Assembly: GCA_016719645.1 (NCBI GenBank)
Contig: JADJYS010000004.1
Coordinates: 1 to 64,000 of the forward strand
Origin: a bacterium
Lineage (GTDB): Bacteria; Krumholzibacteriota; Krumholzibacteriia; LZORAL124-64-63
Reading direction: 5' to 3'
DNA length: 64,000 nucleotides
Shown here: one piece after another, positions 27,093 to 34,131 of the stretch
Layout: each line of letters begins with the position of its first letter
Numbering within the stretch: the stretch's first letter is position 1
The notes under the pieces: generated by a model
What the model saw: only the letters and a program-made list of their open reading frames with translations
Databases searched by the model: none
What the model was told of the DNA's origin: nothing
Program-made: the position numbers and the translations under genes

Positions 27093-29150
27093 TCACTCGA
27101 TGTTCAGGCCGGCGCGGAAGCTGCGGCCCGGCAGGGGAAAACCGGCGACGTCGTAGACGTCGGCGTCGGTCAGGTTGACGATCTCGAGCGACGCGGTCAG
27201 CGCGCGCCCCGCCTGCCGCCAGTCGCGCGCCACCGACACGTTCCAGAGCGAGCGCGCGGGGATGCGGTCGGCGGCGGAGTTGTAGCGGTCGCGGTAGGCG
27301 GCGGCCTGGTGCTGCCAGCTCAGGCCCAGGCGCCAGGGACCCAGCGGCAGGGCGGCCTCGAGCGCGGATTCGAACTCCGGCAGGTAGGGCAGGTCCTTGC
27401 CGCTGTAGACCGGGTCGCCGCCGCGATCCCGGGTGTCCTGCACCGTCAGGTTGCCCTGCAGGCGCAGCCCCTGCGCCCGGCCGACCGCGGCCTCGAGTTC
27501 GAGGCCCGAGGTCGAGGTGGCGCCGGCGTTGAAGGCCTGGCTGGTGTACTGCGACGTCGTGCGCCAGAGGATGGCCCGCTGCACCTCGGTGCGGAACCAG
27601 GCCAGCCGCAGGTGCAGGTCGGGGGTCGGCCGCAGCTGCGCGCTGAGGTCGCGGCTGCGGATCTCCTCGGGCACGAGTTCGCGGTTGCCCTGCACGCCGC
27701 CGCGCTGCCCGAAGAGCTCGATCCAGCCCGGTTCGCGCAGCGAGGTGCCGACGTGCCCCTCGAAGAAGAGCGTGCCGGGCCGCGCCTCCCAAGTCGCCCC
27801 GAGCACCGGCGACGCGGCGCGGTGGACGTGCGGGGCGGCCAGCGGCGGCGGCGGCAGCCAGGGCAGGGCCGGCAGGGCCGGGAAGTCATCCTCCAGGCGG
27901 CTCCACCGCCACTGGGGACGCAGCGTCAGCCGCGGCGCGTAGAGCAGGACCTCCAGCACGGCCGCGCCCTCCAGCGTGGTGCGCGTGCGCAGGGGGTCGC
28001 TCAGGCCGGGGACCGACTCGTCGTACCACTGGCGGCGGCCGTCGGCGCTCAGGCGCCAGCGCAGCTCCGCGCCCTCCCCCGCGCTGCGCCCGCCGCGCCA
28101 GGTGAGGCGCCCGTAGAGCTGCTCGCTGCGGGAGGTCGTCACGCCCGCGGGGTCCCAGCCGACCTCGCGCAGCCGGTCCTCGAGGCGCTCGTCCTCGCGC
28201 CCGGCGAAGAGGTCGAGCCCCAGCCGTTCCCGCGGGTCGCTCAGGGTCAGGCGCAGGTCGCTGCCGTCGCGGCGCAGGGCGGCGTGCGGGCTCTCGAAGG
28301 CGCCGACCGGGCCCGGCCGGCCGCCCTCGCGCCGCAGGGCGTTGAGCCGCCAGCGGGCCAGCAGGGCCGGGCCGTGCCAGCTGCCGGACAGCGAACCGCC
28401 GTGCTCGCGCCAGCCGGCGTTGCGGCGCACCGCGTCGCGGTCGTCGTCGGGGTTGGCGAAGGTCTGGTTGTGGTCGCGGAAGCCGAAGGCGTTGTCGGTG
28501 CGGCGGGCGTGCAGCAGCAGATCCACGTCGACGGCCCCGCCGCCCGGCGCCAGGGCCTGTTCCCAACGCGCCGAGGCCTCGCCGAACGAGCCGGCGCCCA
28601 GGCGCAGGCCGCCGCCGGCGGCGCCCCGGCGCGTCACGAGGTTGACGGCGCCCGCGCCGCTGCCGCCGCCGAAGCGGGCCGGCACGTAGCCGCGGTAGAT
28701 CTCGGCCTGCGCGTAGCGCGCCAGCGGCAGGCGCGAGAGGTCGACGCCGCCGTCCTGGGCGTCGGCCAGGGGCAGGCCGTCGACCAGCACCTGGACCTGG
28801 GCCGACGTCGAGCCGCGGATCGAGGGCACGGCCTCCGCACCCAGGCCCCCGTAGCGCCGCACCTGGAGCCCGGCGATGCCGGTCAGCAGCTCGGCCAGGT
28901 CGCCGGGCGCGCCGGGACGGTCCAGGTCCACGACGGTGACCGTGGCGTCGCCGACGGGGAACGGGGAAGCCGAGACGGCCGGTCCGAGGACCGTGATCGT
29001 GTCGGTGAAGGCCAGGAAGGCGGGGTCGGCGAGGTCGAAGTCCGCCGACGAGAAGGCGCCGTCATCCGCAGCCGGCTGCGCCGCGGCGGCGGCGGCGAGC
29101 AGGCAACCCAGGACGACGACGAGCAGGGACGCACCGGTCCTGCGGAGCAT
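27093..29150 (-). CDS. btuB: TonB-dependent outer-membrane receptor, BtuB-like
   Basis: The 685-residue protein has a signal peptide (MLRRTGASLLVVVLGCLLA), a plug domain (DLAELLTGIAGLQVRRYGG, PSIRGSTSAQVQVLVDG, YAQAEIYRGYVPARFGGG) and a large C-terminal barrel ending in FRAGLNIE. The N-terminal DTITVLGP-type stretch could be a TonB box. It follows a cobalamin riboswitch and leads an operon with the adenosyltransferase, so cobalamin is the most likely substrate. Confidence 0.9.
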   Translation of the reverse strand: MLRRTGASLLVVVLGCLLAAAAAAQPAADDGAFSSADFDLADPAFLAFTDTITVLGPAVSASPFPVGDATVTVVDLDRPGAPGDLAELLTGIAGLQVRRYGGLGAEAVPSIRGSTSAQVQVLVDGLPLADAQDGGVDLSRLPLARYAQAEIYRGYVPARFGGGSGAGAVNLVTRRGAAGGGLRLGAGSFGEASARWEQALAPGGGAVDVDLLLHARRTDNAFGFRDHNQTFANPDDDRDAVRRNAGWREHGGSLSGSWHGPALLARWRLNALRREGGRPGPVGAFESPHAALRRDGSDLRLTLSDPRERLGLDLFAGREDERLEDRLREVGWDPAGVTTSRSEQLYGRLTWRGGRSAGEGAELRWRLSADGRRQWYDESVPGLSDPLRTRTTLEGAAVLEVLLYAPRLTLRPQWRWSRLEDDFPALPALPWLPPPPLAAPHVHRAASPVLGATWEARPGTLFFEGHVGTSLREPGWIELFGQRGGVQGNRELVPEEIRSRDLSAQLRPTPDLHLRLAWFRTEVQRAILWRTTSQYTSQAFNAGATSTSGLELEAAVGRAQGLRLQGNLTVQDTRDRGGDPVYSGKDLPYLPEFESALEAALPLGPWRLGLSWQHQAAAYRDRYNSAADRIPARSLWNVSVARDWRQAGRALTASLEIVNLTDADVYDVAGFPLPGRSFRAGLNIE

Positions 29151-29189
29151 GCCACGAACTCCTCCCGCGAGGGTGATGGCAGAGGGTCC

Positions 29190-29345
29190 GGGGATCGGTC
29201 TCCTGGCTCGCGGGTCGTCCTACTCCCCGTGCCTTCCCGGTCGCGAGGACCAGTGGCGTTCTACGGGTTTCGTCGCCGCTCACAGTGGCGGGGCCGCGCC
29301 GGATTCGCACCGGCTTCCGGGTGATCACCGGAGATCAACGATGTC
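29190..29345 (-). promoter_or_regulatory. Cobalamin (adenosylcobalamin) riboswitch upstream of btuB
   Basis: On the minus strand the diagnostic B12-box elements appear in order: a CCGGTGCGAATCCGG block, GCCACTGTGAGCGG, GAAACCC, a GCCACTGG hairpin, CGGGAAGGC and the 3' AGCCAGGAGACC. The distance to the btuB start is about 40 bases, so control of translation or termination when B12 is plentiful is expected. It governs btuB and the three genes after it. Confidence 0.95.
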
Positions 29346-29374
29346 CGCGGCCGGGACACGGCCGCTTGCGCAGC

Positions 29375-30418
29375 TTACGCGCCGGGGTGGTCGCTGTCAA
29401 GCAGGCGCGCCCAGATCCGTCGGTGGTCCTGCTCCAGCTCGCTGGCCAGCAGCAGTTCCTCCGGGTCGTCGCCCGGCCAGGCGGCGCGGCGTTGGATCAG
29501 CGAGGTCGCTTCGGCCTGCTGGTCCGCCTGCGTGAAGGGGCGGTAGCGGTGCCAGAAGCCGAGGTGCCAGAGCGTGAAGCGCTCGACGCGGCCCAGCCCC
29601 TTCTCGTCGTCGCCGAAGTGCTCCTTCGCCAGCGCGACGTAGCGCGCCATCACCGCCCAGCGCTCCGCGACCGTGGGGTACCAGGGGCGCCCCTCCTTCA
29701 GCTCGCGGAAGACCCAGGGCTTGATCAGCGCGCCGCGCGCCACGACCACGCCGGCCACCGGCGCCTGCGCGAGCCGGCGGTCGCGGTCCCAGACCGTCAG
29801 GATGTCGCCGTTGCCCAGCACCGGGATCGCGACCGCGCGGGCCGCCTCGGCGATGGCGTCCCAGTCCGCGTCGCGGCGGTAGCGCTGCTCGCGCGTGCGG
29901 CCGTGGACCACCAGGGCGTCGGCGCCCTCGGCCTCGGCCAGGCGGGCGAGCTCCGGGGCGTTCACCTTCTGCTCCGACCAGCCCAGGCGCAGCTTGACCA
30001 GCAGCGGCAACTCGACGGCCGCGCGCGCGGCCGCCACCATGGCGGCCAGGCGGGCGGGCCGCTGCAGCGCCGCGGCGCCGATGCCCTTGCGGACCATCAG
30101 GTCGATGGGGCAGCCGAAGTTCAGGTCCAGGTAGTCGGCGCCGGCGTCCGCGGCGATGCGCGCGGCCTCGGCCATGAGCTCGGGCTTGCTGCCGGCGATC
30201 TGGATGCCGAAGGGCGCTTCCTCGGGGTGGCGCCGCATCAGGGCGATCTCCAGGCGGCTGGCCTTGACCAGCTTGTGGGCCAGCAGCATCTCGCAGCAGG
30301 TGGTGTCGGCCCCGAACTGCTTGCACAGGCGGCGGTAGGGCAGGTTGCCGCCGGTGGCCATCGGCGCCAGGGCGGTGACGCCGCGGAACAGGTCGCGGGC
30401 GGCGGTGCGGTCGGGCAT
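29375..30418 (-). CDS. tRNA-dihydrouridine synthase, DUS3-like
   Basis: Reduces uridine to dihydrouridine in tRNA with FMN. The motif LDLNFGCPIDLMVRKGIGAA carries the catalytic Cys (GCP) and resembles the GCPIDLVYK pattern of eukaryotic DUS3 more than bacterial DusB. FMN-binding patterns HGRTREQRY and GNGDI follow. The ATG at 30418 has GGAG upstream. Its 347 residues fit the family. It lies just upstream of the riboswitch. Confidence 0.85.
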   Translation of the reverse strand: MPDRTAARDLFRGVTALAPMATGGNLPYRRLCKQFGADTTCCEMLLAHKLVKASRLEIALMRRHPEEAPFGIQIAGSKPELMAEAARIAADAGADYLDLNFGCPIDLMVRKGIGAAALQRPARLAAMVAAARAAVELPLLVKLRLGWSEQKVNAPELARLAEAEGADALVVHGRTREQRYRRDADWDAIAEAARAVAIPVLGNGDILTVWDRDRRLAQAPVAGVVVARGALIKPWVFRELKEGRPWYPTVAERWAVMARYVALAKEHFGDDEKGLGRVERFTLWHLGFWHRYRPFTQADQQAEATSLIQRRAAWPGDDPEELLLASELEQDHRRIWARLLDSDHPGA

Positions 30419-30501
30419 CGTCGTCTCCTTCGAGACGCGGCCGCCCCGCCGGCGTGGCGGAGCGGCCGCTGGTTTCTCCGGGGCTGATGCGGCGCGGCGG
30501 G

Positions 30502-31035
30502 CTAGCCGCCGTCCAGCATGCCGCCTTCCTCGTACTCGTGCCAGCCCTGCGGGTCGCGGATGTACTCGTAGGTGTTCTTCAGCAGGTCGTAGTGGGACTG
30601 CTCCTCGCCGGCCAGGTGCTCGAACAGGCGCTTGGCCTCGGCGGACTCCATGGTCGCGGCGGCCTTGGCGTACATCGTGTAGCCCTTGCGCTCGACCTCC
30701 ATCGCGCCCTTGAGGATCTCGAGGTCCTCCTCCACGTAGCGGTAGGGGTCCTTGACCCCTTCCAGGGCGGTCTCGAAGATCTGGCGGGGCGTGCGGTCGT
30801 GCGGGTGGTCGGTCCCGGCGCTCAGCGGCGACAGGTTGTGCGTGCGGATCAGCTCGTCGCGCAGCCCGATCAGGTAGGCGCGGTGGCCCTGCTCGTCCTT
30901 CGCGAGGGACTGGAAGATCTTGCGCTCGACGCCCGAGCCGGCCGATTCGGCATGCTCGGTGAAGAAGCGGATGCCCTCCTCCTCGAAGGCGATGGCATCG
31001 CCGAGGATCTCGATGCACTTGGTCACGTCGCTCAT
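30502..31035 (-). CDS. Rubrerythrin/ferritin-like diiron protein
   Basis: A 177-residue four-helix bundle with diiron ligand motifs FEEEG, DEQGH (ExxH), VERKG and EEQSH (ExxH). There is no C-terminal rubredoxin domain. Such proteins act in peroxide reduction in anaerobes. The start at 31035 has GGAGG. It sits divergent to citrate synthase with its own promoter. Confidence 0.85.
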   Translation of the reverse strand: MSDVTKCIEILGDAIAFEEEGIRFFTEHAESAGSGVERKIFQSLAKDEQGHRAYLIGLRDELIRTHNLSPLSAGTDHPHDRTPRQIFETALEGVKDPYRYVEEDLEILKGAMEVERKGYTMYAKAAATMESAEAKRLFEHLAGEEQSHYDLLKNTYEYIRDPQGWHEYEEGGMLDGG

Positions 31036-31097
31036 GGGCCTGCCTCCAGATCGGCTCATTCCGGGGATCATTCGGCGCCCGAGGCGGGCGCCTCACA

Positions 31098-31126
31098 ATG
31101 GTAATCGCTGCACCCGGGAATGACAA
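31098..31126 (-). promoter_or_regulatory. Promoter of the rubrerythrin gene
   Basis: On the minus strand TTGTCA (31121-31126), 17-base spacer, TACCAT (31098-31103). This places the start of transcription about 55 bases before the ATG. Confidence 0.6.
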
Positions 31127-31138
31127 ACGTGATGCCCC

Positions 31139-31168
31139 TTGAATTTGTCGCGCCGTTGCGATTATGTT
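31139..31168 (+). promoter_or_regulatory. Candidate promoter of citrate synthase
   Basis: TTGAAT (31139-31144), 18-base spacer, TATGTT (31163-31168). This leaves a leader of about 80 bases. Confidence 0.45.
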
Positions 31169-31255
31169 TCGACGCAGAGCGATGCAGATCCGCAAGCATC
31201 AAGGCGAGTTCTAAACTCCTCTTTTGCCGAGCCCCGACCCACCAAGGAGGCCTCC

Positions 31256-32530
31256 ATGGCTAAACTCCAGACGCGCATGGCCCAGCTCATCCCCGAATGG
31301 CGCCAGGAGATCCGCACCCTCGTGCAGACCCACGGCGACACCAAGATCAGCGACGTGACGGTCGCCCAGGCCTACGGCGGCATGCGCGGTGTGAAGGGCA
31401 TGGTCTGCGACACCAGCGAGGTGCCGCCCGACGTGGGCCTGCTGATCCGCGGCACCCCGATCGCCGAGCTGGCCGACCGCACCCCCGAGGACGTCTTCTA
31501 CCTGCTGTGCACCGGCGAGATGCCGTCGGCCCGCGACACCAAGGCCCTGCAGCAGGACCTGGCCGAGCGCGCCCGCGTGCCGGCCTACGTCTGGCGGGTC
31601 CTGGAAGCCATGCCGAAGGACTCCCACCCGATGTGCATGTTCGACACCGCGATCCTGGCCATGGAGCGCGAGTCGAAGTTCCGCGACGCCTACTACGAGG
31701 GCATGAACAAGCTGGACTACTGGAAGCCCACGCTGGAGGACTCGCTGGACCTGATCGCGAAGCTGCCGGCCATCGCCGCCGGCATCTACCGGATGCGCTA
31801 CCGCAAGGGCCCGCGGATCTCGCCGAAGAAGGACCTGACCTGGTCCCAGAACTTCGCGCACATGCTGGGCGTCAAGGACCCCGACGGCGAGTTCGCCGAG
31901 TGCATGCGCCTGTACCTGGTGCTGCACTGCGACCACGAGGGCGGCAACGTCTCGGCCCACACCTGCCACCTGGTGGGCTCGGCCCTGAGCAACGCCTACT
32001 ACAGCGTGTCGGCGGCCCTGAACGGCCTGGCCGGCCCCCTGCACGGCCTGGCCAACCAGGAGTGCCTGAAGTGGATCCTGGACCTGAAGAAGGCCGTGGG
32101 CCAGCCGACCCACGAGAACATCCGCAAGTTCGCCTGGGAGACCCTGAACTCGGGCCAGGTCGTGCCGGGCTACGGCCACGCCGTGCTGCGCGTGACCGAC
32201 CCCCGCTTCACCTGCTTCCGCGACTTCGGCATGAAGCACTTCCCGGACGACCCGATCATGAAGACGGTCAACATCGTGTTCGAGGTCGTGCCCGACGTGC
32301 TGCAGCAGCACGGCAAGGCCAAGAACCCCTGGCCGAACGTGGACGCGGGCTCGGGCGCCCTGCTCTACCACTACGGCATCAAGGAGTTCTCGTTCTACAC
32401 GGTGTTCTTCGCCGTCTCGCGGGCGCTGGGCATGGCCTCGCAGCTGGTCATCAACCGGGCCATGGCGACGCCGATCGAGCGGCCGAAGTCGGTGACCACG
32501 ACCTGGATCAAGAAGCAGGTCGGGGCCTAG
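31256..32530 (+). CDS. gltA: Citrate synthase, eukaryotic/mitochondrial-type
   Basis: Condenses oxaloacetate and acetyl-CoA. The catalytic residues sit in the pattern of the mitochondrial enzyme: H263 in GPLHGLANQE, H308 in PGYGHAVLR, and D363 in NVDAGSGALL; HEGGNVSAHT is also present. The length (424) and the loops match the eukaryotic-type enzyme rather than the E. coli type. The start ATG at 31256 follows AAGGAGG. The stop codon lies inside the left arm of the palindromic repeat that follows. Confidence 0.93.
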   Translation: MAKLQTRMAQLIPEWRQEIRTLVQTHGDTKISDVTVAQAYGGMRGVKGMVCDTSEVPPDVGLLIRGTPIAELADRTPEDVFYLLCTGEMPSARDTKALQQDLAERARVPAYVWRVLEAMPKDSHPMCMFDTAILAMERESKFRDAYYEGMNKLDYWKPTLEDSLDLIAKLPAIAAGIYRMRYRKGPRISPKKDLTWSQNFAHMLGVKDPDGEFAECMRLYLVLHCDHEGGNVSAHTCHLVGSALSNAYYSVSAALNGLAGPLHGLANQECLKWILDLKKAVGQPTHENIRKFAWETLNSGQVVPGYGHAVLRVTDPRFTCFRDFGMKHFPDDPIMKTVNIVFEVVPDVLQQHGKAKNPWPNVDAGSGALLYHYGIKEFSFYTVFFAVSRALGMASQLVINRAMATPIERPKSVTTTWIKKQVGA

Positions 32531-32670
32531 GGCCTGACGGACCCTCCGTGACAGGGGACGCGCGCCGGGCACCTCGTGTGCCCGGCGCGCTTGGCTTCCG
32601 GTCCCCTGCGCCCTCCTGGCGCAGGGAACCTCCAGACACCCCTGTCACGGAGGGTCCGTCAGGCCCTAGG
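32526..32670. repeat. Three-way-junction palindromic repeat, copy 1
   Basis: A perfect 32-bp inverted repeat (arms 32526-32557 and 32639-32670, from CCTAGGGCC to GGCCCTAGG) encloses two hairpins. Hairpin 1 is a 13-bp stem (32560-32572/32578-32590) with loop CTCGT. Hairpin 2 is a 9-bp stem (32604-32612/32618-32626) with loop CTCCT. The left arm includes the citrate synthase TAG. A related copy is at 41498-41616. It could act as a terminator and looks like a mobile palindromic (REP-like or MITE-like) element. No coding sequence is inside. Confidence 0.85.
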
Positions 32671-32787
32671 CGCGACAATTCAAGCGACGCGAACCGAGGC
32701 GGAGGCTTTCGGTTTGCGGCGAAATCTGGTATCATTAAGTGGTGCCAGGATCAACTGGTCGTACATTTTCAACAAAGGTGTCGCCCG

Positions 32788-34014
32788 ATGACCTCCCAGC
32801 GCATCCGGACGCGGGTTGGGGCTGCCGCCCTGCTCGTGACCCTCTCCGCCCTGCCGGCCCTGGCCGGGGTGACGATCCACTGCCTCTACGTCGGGCAGGC
32901 CGACGCCACGCTCATCGTGTCCTCCAGCGGCAAGACGCTGCTGTTCGACGGCGGCGACAACGGCGACGGCAACAGCGTGATCGTCCCCTACCTGCAGAGC
33001 CACGGCATCGCGACCCTCGACTACATGGCCGCCAGCCATTACCACGCGGACCACGTCGGCGGCCTCGACGAGGTCTACAACGCGGTGGGCGTGTCGCAGG
33101 CGGTCTACGACCGGGGCTGGACCTACACCACGGCCACCTACAACTCCTACGCGAATACGGTGGCCTCCAAGCGCCACACCGCGGTCGACGGCCAGGTCAT
33201 CGACCTGGGCGACGGCGTGACCGCCACGGTCATCGCCCTGAACGGCAACGGCACGCTGCCGTCGCCCTTCAACGACAGCGGCGAGGAGAACGCCTACTGC
33301 ATGGCCCTGCTGGTGGAGTGCGGCGACTTCGACTTCCTGGTCGCGGGCGACCTGACCGGCGGCTACAGCAGCGAGCAGGACGTCGAGACCTCGCTCGGCC
33401 TCGAGGCCGGCGACATCGAGGTCTACCAGGTCAACCATCACGGTTCCTACACCAGCAGCAACACGGCGTTCATGAACGCGACGACGCCCGAGGTGGCGAT
33501 CATCTCCGTGCCGGTCTCCAGCAGCTACGGCCACCCGAGCCAGGACGCGCTGAACCGCATCGCCGCCGTCGGCTCCTACGTCTACCAGACCGCGCAGGGG
33601 TCGACCGCCACCTACCCGGCCGGCATGCGCACGATCGTCAACGGCCACATCGTGGTGGCCACGACGGGCTTCGGCACCTACACCGTCAACGGCACGGTCT
33701 GGGACATGGACGAGCAGGGCACGCCCGTGCCCGACGCGCCGCTGCTGCTGGCGGTCGACAACTACCCCAACCCCTTCAACCCGGCGACCACCATCCGCTT
33801 CGAGGTCGCGTCGCCCGGGGCGGTGCGCCTGACCGTGCACGACCTCGCCGGCCGCGCGGTCTGGTCGCGCGGCTGGAACGCGCCGGCGGGCCCGCAGCAG
33901 GTGCTCTGGGAGGGCCGCGACGCGATCGGCGAGGCGCTGCCCTCGGGCGTCTACCTGTACCGGGTGGAAACGCGCGACGGCGGCGGGGGCGGGCGGATGA
34001 CGCTCGTGCGATGA
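32788..34014 (+). CDS. Secreted metallo-beta-lactamase-fold hydrolase with sorting-type tail
   Basis: The 408-residue protein has a signal peptide (ALLVTLSALPALA), an MBL domain of the ComEC-like type with the zinc motif SHYHADHVGG, DGGDNGDG and NHHGSYTSS, and the shared tail (YPNPFNPATT ... WEGRDAIG ... SGVYLYRV ... MTLVR). The ComEC subfamily cleaves DNA or phosphodiesters; a secreted nuclease or phosphodiesterase is plausible. TATCAT at 32730-32735 may be its -10. Confidence 0.85.
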   Translation: MTSQRIRTRVGAAALLVTLSALPALAGVTIHCLYVGQADATLIVSSSGKTLLFDGGDNGDGNSVIVPYLQSHGIATLDYMAASHYHADHVGGLDEVYNAVGVSQAVYDRGWTYTTATYNSYANTVASKRHTAVDGQVIDLGDGVTATVIALNGNGTLPSPFNDSGEENAYCMALLVECGDFDFLVAGDLTGGYSSEQDVETSLGLEAGDIEVYQVNHHGSYTSSNTAFMNATTPEVAIISVPVSSSYGHPSQDALNRIAAVGSYVYQTAQGSTATYPAGMRTIVNGHIVVATTGFGTYTVNGTVWDMDEQGTPVPDAPLLLAVDNYPNPFNPATTIRFEVASPGAVRLTVHDLAGRAVWSRGWNAPAGPQQVLWEGRDAIGEALPSGVYLYRVETRDGGGGGRMTLVR

Positions 34015-34083
34015 GCCGGCCTTGATCGATGGGCGGTCCCGCCCCGGGACGTCCCGGGAAATCCGGACCGGAGATCAAACCAG

Positions 34084-34109
34084 GGAGGGGGGCGGTCGCG
34101 CCCCCCTCC
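34084..34109. terminator. Bidirectional terminator-like hairpin
   Basis: An 11-bp perfect stem (34084-34094/34099-34109, loop GTCG) lies between convergent genes. T tracts on either side are only three long. Confidence 0.6.
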
Positions 34110-34131
34110 TGCTTTCGTGCCTCCCGGTCTT

